From Candidatus Woesearchaeota archaeon (GTDB lineage Archaea > Nanobdellota > Nanobdellia > Woesearchaeales > 21-14-0-10-32-9): a stretch of 9,232 nucleotides of DNA. The position numbers were made by a program, and so were the translations under genes. The notes beneath the pieces are model-generated. The model saw only the letters and a program-made list of their open reading frames with translations, ran no database searches and was not told where the DNA came from. The stretch covers positions 1 to 9,232 of the forward strand of contig PWLK01000054.1 in assembly GCA_003560545.1 (NCBI GenBank). Reading direction: 5' to 3'. Shown here one piece after another: positions 1 through 6,020 of this stretch. Within the stretch, counting starts at the first letter, position 1. The number at the start of each line of letters is the position of its first letter.

Positions 1-852
1 CATCACTTCAGGGCCGTTAACAACGTAGAAATTAGAATTTGTTTCATTAGCTACAGCTTTCGCAAGTAAAGTCTTACCAGTACCCGGAGGGCCGTGCAAT
101 AAAACCCCTTTTGGCGGCTCAATGCCAAGCCTCTGGAAAACCTCTGGGTGTTTCAACGGGAGCTCTACCATCTCCCTTATCTTCTTTATTTCTTCTATCA
201 GGCCACCGACATCTTCGTAGGAAAACTCGAACGGAGCTTCTTCTTCGTCTATCTTTGCGCCTTCCTTCCTATACTCTATAGCTGTGTTCTCTGTGATCAT
301 CACGGGCTCGCCTTTCGGCTGTGTTTCCACGACCTGGAATTTAAGGTCGGCTAAGCCGAATATGCCTGCAAAGCCTTCATCCCCCCGCATTTTTCCGAAC
401 ATATCCATGACGCGGCTCATCTCGTTCATGCCCTGGGGCTTCCGCGGGTGGCTCATCGCAACGATATCTCCTTTCATAACAGGTTTTCCGAGCAATCCTA
501 TTTTGAAGATAGCTGGGTTATTTGTGCTTAGCATTACGTCTTCCCTTGCAAGCGCTATGGTTACTTTTGCGGCTTCTTTTACATCTGCTTTTTTGATGCT
601 TACAACTTCTCCTATTCCTGTCCTGGCATTCCTTCTGATGAGGCCGTCCATTCTTATGATTGGCAGTCCTATGTCTCCGGGGAGAGCTCTGTCAGCCACG
701 GCAAGTGTTTTCCTCTGCCCTGTTACCTCGATAACGTGACCTTCCCTGACCCCGATTTGCTTCATGTACCCTGAGTCTATTCTTACTATGCCTTTGTTTA
801 CATCGTCCTGTATTGCTTCTGATACTTTTAGCTTGATTTCTTTTTTTTCCAT
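1..852 (-). CDS. cdc48: Cdc48/VCP-like AAA+ ATPase, N-terminal part (truncated by window edge)
   Basis: Partial gene; 284 residues are visible, running off base 1. Cdc48 (VAT in Thermoplasma) is a cytosolic hexameric unfoldase that uses ATP to extract and unfold proteins, often for the proteasome. Visible parts: the Cdc48 N-domain (about residues 5-195; double-psi barrel followed by the second subdomain with KFQVVETQPKGEPV at 171-184), then the D1 linker and AAA start (SYEDVGGL at 211-218, ELPLKHPEVFQRLGI around 230-244) and Walker A GPPGTGKT at 254-261, ending at the NGPEVM strand. A Met/Gly-rich stretch at about 141-166 looks longer than the same region of VAT as I remember it. The ATG at 852 gives the expected N-terminus. 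No good Shine-Dalgarno site is present, so translation is probably leaderless or from a short leader. The family call is firm; D2 and the C-terminus are outside the window. Confidence 0.95.
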   Translation of the reverse strand, partial: MEKKEIKLKVSEAIQDDVNKGIVRIDSGYMKQIGVREGHVIEVTGQRKTLAVADRALPGDIGLPIIRMDGLIRRNARTGIGEVVSIKKADVKEAAKVTIALAREDVMLSTNNPAIFKIGLLGKPVMKGDIVAMSHPRKPQGMNEMSRVMDMFGKMRGDEGFAGIFGLADLKFQVVETQPKGEPVMITENTAIEYRKEGAKIDEEEAPFEFSYEDVGGLIEEIKKIREMVELPLKHPEVFQRLGIEPPKGVLLHGPPGTGKTLLAKAVANETNSNFYVVNGPEVM

Positions 853-876
853 TTTTTTGTGTACCTGCCAAGAGCT

Positions 877-884
877 TTATTATA
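877..884 (-). promoter_or_regulatory. Proximal TATA-like box of the cdc48 gene
   Basis: On the minus strand this reads TATAATAA. Its centre is about 28 nt before the ATG at 852, so transcription would start within a few bases of the start codon, fitting the lack of a ribosome site. A second candidate box lies further upstream. Confidence 0.45.
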
Positions 885-910
885 GGCTTGTTCTCGGAAC
901 GAAGCCTTTT

Positions 911-920
911 TTTATATATC
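911..920 (-). promoter_or_regulatory. Distal TATA-like box of the cdc48 gene
   Basis: The minus strand reads GATATATAAA followed by an A-run, closer to the archaeal TATA consensus than the proximal box. It would give a leader of about 35 nt. Which of the two is used cannot be told from sequence; an abundant protein such as Cdc48 could use both. Confidence 0.45.
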
Positions 921-979
921 TTTTGCTTGTCCTCCCAGAACTAGGTTGGCTTGCAAGCAGAACTCTTTTTCTTCCAGGA

Positions 980-1408
980 TTATTTTTTCTTTTCTTTTCC
1001 TTGCTGGTCTGTTTTTATCCTGGGTAATTGTATTGGTGCAGGCAGTCCTAGTTCCCTTGAAAGAAATAGTGCTTCGAACGAGCACTTGTTCATTATATTA
1101 TTTAGTATTCCTGCTGCTGTTTCTGGTTCGATTTTCTTGTTTTTCTTCCAGCCTTCAAGGATTTTCTCTGCCTGCTTGGCTTCTTCTATTATTAGAACGT
1201 CTCCTTTTAGCTCTATGCTTCCTATGTTCGGAGAATAATCGGATGTGTAAAGGAAGCTCAGGGTCATGGCTTTCCTTGTTTTGTCCGTGCCGATGCTTGT
1301 TTCCTTTAAATCCGTGATTTTTACGTTGTTCGTTACGTTTATGCTCCCCTTAGGAGTTGTCTTTCTCGCTGCGTTTATGTCTGTAAGCGTTATGTTCAGT
1401 ATGTTCAT
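980..1408 (-). CDS. Conserved-looking archaeal protein of unknown function
   Basis: 142 residues, no signal peptide and no membrane segment. The N-terminal two thirds look beta-rich (MNILNITLTDIN, then alternating strands up to about 75). This is followed by helices (EEAKQAEKILEGWKKN at 75-90; ETAAGILNNIMNKCSFEALFLSREL at 96-120), then a proline-rich LPAPIQLPRI at 122-131 and a Lys-rich tail. The beta-sheet-plus-helix layout and the LPxPIxLP ending remind me of a small archaeal conserved family, and loosely of SecB-like folds, but I cannot name it with confidence. The ATG at 1408 has a good GGTGAT ribosome site just before it. It diverges from the ATPase gene at 1498 and reads toward cdc48 in the same direction, with a 127-base gap that holds cdc48 promoter elements. 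Confidence 0.8.
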   Translation of the reverse strand: MNILNITLTDINAARKTTPKGSINVTNNVKITDLKETSIGTDKTRKAMTLSFLYTSDYSPNIGSIELKGDVLIIEEAKQAEKILEGWKKNKKIEPETAAGILNNIMNKCSFEALFLSRELGLPAPIQLPRIKTDQQGKEKKK

Positions 1409-1446
1409 CGTATCACCCTCGTATCCCTCAGGGTACGCTGGCGCTG

Positions 1447-1454
1447 TTTATAAA
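1447..1454 (-). promoter_or_regulatory. TATA box for the 142-residue protein
   Basis: TTTATAAA, a palindrome centred about 42 nt upstream of the ATG at 1408. A start about 26 nt downstream leaves a leader of about 15 nt that contains the GGTGAT ribosome site. Confidence 0.5.
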
Positions 1455-1470
1455 TTTTTTCTTGGAAACA

Positions 1471-1478
1471 TTTATATT
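1471..1478 (+). promoter_or_regulatory. TATA box for the Zot-like ATPase gene
   Basis: TTTATATT, centred about 26 nt before the tandem GTG codons at 1498 and 1501. It predicts a leaderless transcript starting at the first codons. It also lies inside the longer reading frame that begins with TTG at 1462, which argues against that start. Confidence 0.5.
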
Positions 1479-1497
1479 CCTTGTCTGTCTTATCGTT

Positions 1498-2340
1498 GTG
1501 GTGAAGAAGAAAAAGGCTGGGCGGAAGAAGAAGAGTTTGTTTAAAAGTATTGGCAGTGCTTTGTCTTTCCTGTTCAGGGGGCTTCTCTTGTTTTTCGGTG
1601 CTATCGGCAGTTTTTTTATATGGGTGTTCAGGCTTGTTTACCGGCCGGTTAAGAGGAAAGTAAGGAGTGTTTCCGAGGGTCCTGGGATGCTTAAGGTTAA
1701 GAAGAAGCCGTCGATTAAGCCAAGGGTTATTGAGTCTTTCAAAGGCGATTTTAACTCTTTTTGGAGGTATCTGAATGAATCTGATTCTGTGATTGGCATC
1801 GTGGTAGGTGCTAGGGGTAGTGGGAAGAGTGCTTTTGCGTTAAGCCTCGCGGAGAATCTTAAGGGCAGTAAAAAGAAGTGTTTTGCCATGGGTTTTTCCA
1901 GGAAGTCTTTGCCTGCTTGGATAACTGTTGTTGAGCATGTTGATGAGTTGGAGAATGATAGCTTTGTTGTTATCGATGAAGGCGGTATCTTGTTTTCCTC
2001 CAGGGATCCCATGGGTTCTGCTAACAGGATGCTTTCAGAGCTTTTGTTTATTGCAAGGCATAAAAACCTTACTATTCTTTTTATCTCCCAGAACTCAAGC
2101 AATTTAGAGGTTAACACTTTGAGGCAGGCTGATTTCATCGTTCTTAAGAAGTCTTCTTTGTTGCAGAAGAATTTTGAGAGGAAGATCGTGGCTGATATTT
2201 ACTCTGAGTTTGATTACGGGTTTAAGGATCACGCTGATGTTAAGGGTTTGGCTTTGCTTTATTCCGATAGGTTTGTTGGCTTTGTTGAGAACGATCTTCC
2301 TTCTTTTTGGTCTGAAAATGTGAGCAAGAGCTTTAAGTGA
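1498..2340 (+). CDS. Membrane-anchored P-loop ATPase, Zot (inovirus pI)-like
   Basis: 280 residues from GTG 1498 (GTG 1501 equally possible). A very basic N-terminus (VKKKKAGRKKK) leads into one hydrophobic segment at about 21-46, then a basic linker and a P-loop domain from about 95. Visible motifs: Walker A GARGSGKS at 104-111, Walker B FVVIDE at 156-161 followed by GG, a RH pair at 187-188, and LTILFISQN at 191-199 with Q198 in the sensor position. The order VIDEG...RH...SQN is that of Zot/pI ATPases, which drive filamentous phage export, and the wider HerA/FtsK-like group. In classical pI proteins the ATPase comes before the membrane segment; here the order is reversed. Its job is unknown: viral remnant, translocation or secretion motor are all possible. 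The 3' end overlaps the convergent PLD-like gene by 8 bases. Codons are strikingly G/T-ending, unlike the + strand gene at 7497. Confidence 0.85.
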   Translation: MVKKKKAGRKKKSLFKSIGSALSFLFRGLLLFFGAIGSFFIWVFRLVYRPVKRKVRSVSEGPGMLKVKKKPSIKPRVIESFKGDFNSFWRYLNESDSVIGIVVGARGSGKSAFALSLAENLKGSKKKCFAMGFSRKSLPAWITVVEHVDELENDSFVVIDEGGILFSSRDPMGSANRMLSELLFIARHKNLTILFISQNSSNLEVNTLRQADFIVLKKSSLLQKNFERKIVADIYSEFDYGFKDHADVKGLALLYSDRFVGFVENDLPSFWSENVSKSFK

Positions 2341-3280
2341 TTGAGTGTAATCTTTCTATGTATTCAGCGTATTCCTTTGATGTTTTCTCATCTTTTATTA
2401 TCAGGATGTTTTCATCGTTAATTGTATGGGCTGCCCTTGTCGGGTTATAGCTGCCTGTTATCGTTGTGGTTTTGTCTATTACAAAGACTTTGTTGTGCTG
2501 GAAACTCCTTCCCCTTATTTCTTTTACATCAATCCCTTTTTCTTTCAGGTATGGTTTCACCCATAAGTCTTTTCTCTGAAAGCTTTCTATCACGCCTTTT
2601 ACCTTTATGCCTTCTTCGTGTTTGCTTGCTATCGCCCTGGCTACGTCCATGTCTGTGAATGTGAATGTCATGAAATGGATTGTTTCCTCTGCTCTTTCTA
2701 TTTCCATCAGGATTTTTTCCTGGCAAGGGTCTTGTGGGCAGAAGTAGTTCTTTACAATGGTGCCGCTTAGGTTTACCTTGCTTGTTTTCATCCTGGTTTT
2801 TTCTTTTCCATTCTTTATTGCCAGGAATTCTTCTTTGTAGTTCCCAGCTATTGTCTTTGATTCTATTATGATTATGTTGTTCAGGTTTTCTTTTTCGCTT
2901 TCCGTTGGGTTATAGCTGCCTGTTATTACTTTGCCTTTGCCGTCAGTGCAGAACTTGTGGTGCATCAACCCGTTTCTTCTCACAGGCATTCCTATGCCGT
3001 TATAGTTTTCTGAATGGATTACCATGCTTGCATTGCTTTCTGTTATTGATCTTGCTATGCTTGGCTCGTTCATTGCGTAGAACGCGCATTTAACCCTTCC
3101 AGTGCTGCTTATTATTTTTTTGAATTCATGTGTGCAATTATGTTCAGGGCAAAAATAAGTTTGCAGCGAGCCATTTTCTTCGACGATAAAGTTTCCTTGT
3201 GCAACTGTTGTGCTGTCAAAGTGTATTATTGCAAGAACAATAAAAAGTGCTGTTGCCGTAAGTGCTTTGTTTGTATTCAT
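2333..3280 (-). CDS. Secreted phospholipase D-like protein with two HKD half-domains
   Basis: 315 residues from the ATG at 3280, chosen because it begins a signal peptide (basic start, hydrophobic LTATALFIVLAII at about 7-19, possible cut after VAQ at 26-28). The frame opens further upstream to 3361, but that extension contains the promoter. The mature protein is an internal duplication. Each half starts with FCPxxxC (C44/C49 and C181/C186) and holds a PLD motif: H107-x-K109 with GSYN at 121-124, and H262-x-K264-x4-D269 with GSYN at 276-279. In the first half the Asp is displaced by one residue (D113, then Gly). PLD-family enzymes use two HKD motifs to cleave phosphodiester bonds in lipids or nucleic acids; the substrate here is unknown. 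The extra cysteines suggest disulfides or metal binding outside the cell. The gene diverges from the Lys-rich gene at 3391 through a shared promoter region. Confidence 0.9.
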   Translation of the reverse strand: MNTNKALTATALFIVLAIIHFDSTTVAQGNFIVEENGSLQTYFCPEHNCTHEFKKIISSTGRVKCAFYAMNEPSIARSITESNASMVIHSENYNGIGMPVRRNGLMHHKFCTDGKGKVITGSYNPTESEKENLNNIIIIESKTIAGNYKEEFLAIKNGKEKTRMKTSKVNLSGTIVKNYFCPQDPCQEKILMEIERAEETIHFMTFTFTDMDVARAIASKHEEGIKVKGVIESFQRKDLWVKPYLKEKGIDVKEIRGRSFQHNKVFVIDKTTTITGSYNPTRAAHTINDENILIIKDEKTSKEYAEYIERLHSIT

Positions 3281-3303
3281 GCAATACTTTTTCTGGTTAT
3301 CAT
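3277..3303 (-). CDS. Possible 8-codon leader peptide before the PLD-like gene
   Basis: An ATG at 3303 follows an AGGAGG site (3322-3317) by 13 nt and encodes MITRKSIA. Its TGA overlaps the ATG of the PLD-like gene as ATGA. The AGGAGG is 36 nt from the main start, too far to serve it directly, so translation could be coupled through this peptide. The 13-nt gap is long, but the RNase P protein gene in this window shows the same gap. The frame is so short that chance is a real possibility. Confidence 0.25.
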   Translation of the reverse strand: MITRKSIA

Positions 3304-3345
3304 TAAAATTAGTTATCCTCCTAAATCCGGAAAAAAAACAAAAAA

Positions 3346-3355
3346 TATTTAAATA
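3346..3355. promoter_or_regulatory. Palindromic, probably bidirectional TATA box
   Basis: TATTTAAATA is identical on both strands. It lies between the divergent PLD-like gene and the Lys-rich gene. Rightward initiation about 26 nt away would leave a 14-nt leader containing the GAGGTG ribosome site of the Lys-rich gene. Leftward initiation would start just before AGGAGG at 3322-3317. Confidence 0.5.
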
Positions 3356-3390
3356 AAGCAATCAAGTGTTATGCTTGAGGTGTTTTGATA

Positions 3391-3522
3391 ATGCCAGCAA
3401 AAAAGAAAAAGAAAGCAACAAAGAAAAAAGCTACTAAGAAAAAAGCTGCAAAGAAAAAAGCAGCCAAAAAGAAGAAGAAAGCAACAAAGAAAAAGGCAGC
3501 TAAAAAGAAGAAGAGAAGATAA
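3391..3522 (+). CDS. Tiny Lys/Ala-rich histone H1-like protein
   Basis: 43 residues, MPAKKKKK followed by repeats of the type KKKAT, KKKAA and KKKKKAT, ending KKRR. The protein consists only of Lys, Ala, Thr and two Arg after the first two residues. A GAGGTG ribosome site at 3377-3382 lies 8 nt before the ATG, and a TATA box lies at 3346-3355, so this is a proper gene. The composition resembles the C-terminal tail of histone H1 and bacterial H1-like Hc1 proteins. It is probably disordered and binds DNA or RNA by charge, perhaps as a chromatin or ribosome-associated protein; this is inferred from composition. Similar Lys-rich stretches end the Lon-like protein and begin the Zot-like ATPase of this window. 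It is convergent with the TtuA-like gene, with 30 bases between them. Confidence 0.85.
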   Translation: MPAKKKKKATKKKATKKKAAKKKAAKKKKKATKKKAAKKKKRR

Positions 3523-3550
3523 TTCTCTTAAGCTTTGAGGCTACCAAACA

Positions 3551-3567
3551 TTTTATTTTTGTTTTTT
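3551..3567 (+). terminator. T-rich stretch after the Lys-rich gene
   Basis: TTTTATTTTTGTTTTTTT, 28 bases after the stop of the Lys-rich gene. Archaeal RNA polymerase stops at such T-runs without a hairpin. It overlaps the last codons of the convergent TtuA-like gene. Confidence 0.4.
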
Positions 3568-4080
3568 TCTTATTTCTTCCATGCTTTTCATTAATGAGAA
3601 CTTAGTCCCAGGGTATTCTGCTTCCATTGTTTCAAGTATTTTGTTTGTTTCCTTGTTTTCAGAGTACTTTATTCCCAGTATCTTGCTTATTTCTTTTATT
3701 TCTTCTTCAAGCACAACCCTTAAAGGATTTATTTGTGTTTGTCTTCCTTTTTTGTTTTCAAGGAACTCTTCAAGGAATTCTTTTGCTTCTTTGTCAAGGC
3801 TTCTTGGCACTATCAAAGGCGTACTTTTGGTTGGATTGCTTGTTTCCTTTGTTTTGAGGCGGCCGTTGAAGATCTCTTTTAGGAAGTGCTTTGCAATCTT
3901 TGTTTCGTGAGGCGTTGTTCTTACAAGGCTGTATTCTCTTTTTACATCTATTTCTTTGCTTGTTCTCATGTTTTTTCTTATGCGCTTGCTTATCATTTCC
4001 ATGAAGTGCTTGTCACAGTACCTTCTGTCTGTGTATGTGCTCTTCACATTTCCTTTATCGCTGCATTTTTCGCATTTCAT
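3553..4080 (-). CDS. Short TtuA/Ncs6 (Ctu1)-related protein lacking the PP-loop
   Basis: 175 residues. The N-terminus (MKCEKCSDKG, then YCDKHFMEMISKRIRKNMR at 21-39) is that of the TtuA/Ncs6 tRNA 2-thiolation enzymes, with a zinc-ribbon pattern C3-x2-C6...C22-x2-H25 and the basic helix after it. In TtuA the catalytic SGGKDS PP-loop follows; here it is absent. The C-terminal half again recalls TtuA: LDKEA at 95-99 (compare LDDEA), INPLR at 117-121 (compare IKPLR), an EEEI helix, and PGTKFS at 157-162. The CPY segment and the C-terminal CxxC zinc finger of TtuA are missing. Normal length is about 300 or more, so roughly the adenylation core has been lost. It may be a tRNA-binding or regulatory paralogue, or a shrunken gene kept for another role. 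It has an intact frame, a TATA box and a weak AAGGA site. The family assignment rests on remembered motifs. Confidence 0.75.
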   Translation of the reverse strand: MKCEKCSDKGNVKSTYTDRRYCDKHFMEMISKRIRKNMRTSKEIDVKREYSLVRTTPHETKIAKHFLKEIFNGRLKTKETSNPTKSTPLIVPRSLDKEAKEFLEEFLENKKGRQTQINPLRVVLEEEIKEISKILGIKYSENKETNKILETMEAEYPGTKFSLMKSMEEIRKKQK

Positions 4081-4130
4081 AGCAAAAATCCTTGTTTTGT
4101 ATTCATTTCAGAATGGTTACAAAATAGAAA

Positions 4131-4140
4131 AATTTAAATA
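4131..4140. promoter_or_regulatory. TATA-like box, possibly bidirectional
   Basis: AATTTAAATA with a palindromic ATTTAAAT core. Leftward it would start the TtuA-like gene with a leader of about 27-30 nt. Rightward it points at the candidate structured RNA beginning near 4162. Confidence 0.4.
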
Positions 4141-4161
4141 TTTGTATTACCTTTCCGGAGT

Positions 4162-4240
4162 AGAGACAAAGCAATTTGTGCTCACCTCTTTTTCCCGGGG
4201 AGATTCTCTAACATCTTGTTCTTGAATCTCTCTGGGTTTT
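4162..4240 (+). ncRNA. Candidate small structured RNA in the gap between the TtuA-like and Lon-like genes
   Basis: The 162-base gap has no convincing protein gene. Read on the + strand, about 26 nt after the TATA-like box, it contains: a 5-bp stem ACAAA/TTTGT capped by a GCAA (GNRA-type) tetraloop at 4166-4179; a linker with CTCACCTC at 4181-4188, complementary to GAGGTGA ribosome sites; and a 13-bp stem 4194-4206/4224-4236 with no mismatches (two are G-U pairs), followed by TTTT. On the minus strand those G-U pairs become A-C mismatches, so the fold favours a + strand RNA. No tRNA or box C/D signature is visible. Alternatively the minus strand holds a GAGGTGA site and a TTG-started 23-codon frame. 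No homology is recognised. Confidence 0.35.
4194..4240 (+). terminator. 13-bp hairpin followed by TTTT
   Basis: Arms CCCGGGGAGATTC (4194-4206) and GAATCTCTCTGGG (4224-4236) pair fully when G-U is allowed, with a 17-nt loop, then TTTT at 4237-4240. It looks like a terminator or the 3' stem of the candidate RNA above. It lies just after the stop of the Lon-like gene on the opposite strand, so it could instead mark that 3' end, although there the stem has two mismatches. Confidence 0.4.
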
Positions 4241-4242
4241 AA

Positions 4243-6015
4243 TCATCTCTTCCTCTTAGCCTTCCTTTTCTTCATTGCGCGCTTTTTCTTCCCTGCTTTT
4301 TTCTTATTAGACGCAATTCCTGTAATTATAGCTGCGGTTAGTAGTATCCCAAGCGTCATTCCGAGGAAGAACCCGAAAGAGAACTGTGGGTCCAGCGTGG
4401 GAATTTCAAATCGTTCCACCGCCTCCTTTGGAGGGAAGTACATGTCAAGGTTGCTGAATTCTGTTGCGTACTCCGAGAAAACAATGGCTAGTTCAGGCCT
4501 GTTTTCCTGTAAAGACATCGCGTAATCATAATAACTATAGCCTAGTATCGGGAAATTTTCTCCCTGCCTGTTTATCTGAGCTCTTGAAAGCCTAAGCTTA
4601 TCATCTATTAACTCAGATATTTTCTCCCTGGACACAGCTGTAGCAGAAAGAACTGCGTTTGCATCCGCCTTCACCCTCGTCGCCCGGAATATGCAGAAAG
4701 GATAATCTTCTGCCTGCTTGATGACTCTTGTATCCCTGAGGTCTTCCCTGTAATCCTCGGCTGTCCCCGGGAACATTAAGTCTAAGTAGTTAATCCTTTC
4801 CTCTGCTTCAGCGATCTTCGTTGTGCACACACTTGAAAGGTGGTTTTCATCCAGCACGACTTCTTTTCCTGCCCCGTAATCCAGGAACCTGGACCAGGCT
4901 TTGGCGCTGTACAGCCTTTCCTCTGCGTAGCCAACCCTGTCTATCGCGTTTGGTTCTTGCAACGTGTTCTGTGCTTCAAGAAGCCTTTCTTTAACCACGA
5001 TTACAGCTTCGAGATCTGACAACGTATTGATTTCCTCGTTGTTTATACTGGTTATTTCTGAAAGCGTTTCCTGCATAAGCCTTTCTGCAATGGCTTCCCT
5101 TTCTTCTTCGGATAAATTCCTGTACTCCAAATTCCTTGCAGCAGTATTGGCTGTGAAGCAGAAACTTGCAGCACTATAGTAATCGTTTCTTCCAATAGCT
5201 TGCTCTGCGTTCTCCCTTGCATCCCTTGTCTCATTGATAATTCTTTCATTTTCCGAGAGCACTTCTTCAGGTATGCCTGTTATGATTTCATCGTACCTCG
5301 TGCATAGGTCACTTGCTATTCCTCCCATTATTTCCTGGTATCTTTCAGGGATGCTTATTTCGTATTGGTAATCCTCGTATTCAACCCCTGTAAACTCGTA
5401 TAACGCTTCCTCTATAGTTGAAACAAGTATTATTTCAATTCCTTCAACTTCGAGTGAGTCCGCGTACTTCGCCGTCTCGTTTTGTTCAGGGTCTCCTCTT
5501 TCTATAACGCTCCACTTTGGGATGAGTACTTTGTTGAATCCTGCTTCCCTTGCAGCTATCGCTTTTTCTTCTATGCCTGCTACAGGGCCTATTATGCCTC
5601 CTGAGTTTATCGTTCCAGTCATCACCGTGTTGCGGTCAAGCCTTTTGTTGTCCAGCAGGCTTATTGTTAGAAGGGTTGTTGCTGCCCCTGCGCTTGGCCC
5701 GCCTACTACTGTTGAGCCTGTTCGTATGGTGTAAAAGAAATCTTTGTCAGTGCAGTCTTTGTCTAGGAAGTTGCACGCGATGTCTTTTGCGTACCGCGTG
5801 CTTATCTGCGTGTCCATCCTTGATATTGGGAAGGAGTCTATGAATATTCTTCCGCTTCCAGGCCTTATTTCCAGGAAGAGGTCTGCTGTTCCTCCGAAGG
5901 TTTCGTTGTTTCTTTCACCTACTGTTAGCAGTGTTATGTGTCCTTCGCTTGCCGCTCCGAATGCAGGTATTGAGAGCAGTAATAGTATTATTGTTATGGT
6001 TATTGCGCGTATCAT
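4243..6015 (-). CDS. Secreted, membrane-anchored Lon-like serine protease (COG1750 type)
   Basis: 590 residues. A signal peptide (MIRAITITIILLLLSIPAFG, 1-20) precedes a Lon proteolytic domain without an AAA+ part. The catalytic Ser is S108 in GGPSAGAATTLL, and the Lys is K151 in GPVAGIEEKAIAAREAG, with TGTINSGGIIGPV at 133-145 between them; this is the Ser-Lys dyad of family S16. Residues from about 215 to 540 are long, charged and helical, with no domain I can name. One transmembrane segment follows at about 547-569, then a cytoplasmic tail of about 20 residues made almost only of Lys, Arg, Ala and Gly. The protease would thus face outward, anchored at its C-terminus. Archaeal proteins of this layout are known as predicted S16/S18 proteases, and their substrates are unknown. 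C81 and C88 may form a disulfide. The gene starts 5 bases after the bud32 stop and lacks its own promoter or clear ribosome site, implying one transcript. Confidence 0.93.
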   Translation of the reverse strand: MIRAITITIILLLLSIPAFGAASEGHITLLTVGERNNETFGGTADLFLEIRPGSGRIFIDSFPISRMDTQISTRYAKDIACNFLDKDCTDKDFFYTIRTGSTVVGGPSAGAATTLLTISLLDNKRLDRNTVMTGTINSGGIIGPVAGIEEKAIAAREAGFNKVLIPKWSVIERGDPEQNETAKYADSLEVEGIEIILVSTIEEALYEFTGVEYEDYQYEISIPERYQEIMGGIASDLCTRYDEIITGIPEEVLSENERIINETRDARENAEQAIGRNDYYSAASFCFTANTAARNLEYRNLSEEEREAIAERLMQETLSEITSINNEEINTLSDLEAVIVVKERLLEAQNTLQEPNAIDRVGYAEERLYSAKAWSRFLDYGAGKEVVLDENHLSSVCTTKIAEAEERINYLDLMFPGTAEDYREDLRDTRVIKQAEDYPFCIFRATRVKADANAVLSATAVSREKISELIDDKLRLSRAQINRQGENFPILGYSYYDYAMSLQENRPELAIVFSEYATEFSNLDMYFPPKEAVERFEIPTLDPQFSFGFFLGMTLGILLTAAIITGIASNKKKAGKKKRAMKKRKAKRKR

Positions 6016-6020
6016 TTTTC

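Noticed and set aside
284..739. 151-residue open frame on the + strand
   Set aside because: It is the antisense shadow of the clear Cdc48 N-domain on the - strand.
1462..1497. TTG start adding 12 residues to the Zot-like ATPase
   Set aside because: The added part contains the TATA box at 1471-1478, whose position predicts initiation at the GTG codons 1498/1501.
3281..3361. 27-residue upstream extension of the PLD-like protein
   Set aside because: It runs through the promoter and the AGGAGG site, and would put residues in front of a good signal peptide.
3391..3522. Tandem DNA repeat or CRISPR-like array
   Set aside because: The periodicity comes from Lys/Ala codons of a real small gene; there are no spacers or conserved repeats.
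4162..4240. tRNA gene in the gap before the Lon-like gene
   Set aside because: No acceptor stem, D-arm or GTTCRANNC T-loop can be assembled; the stems found do not make a cloverleaf.
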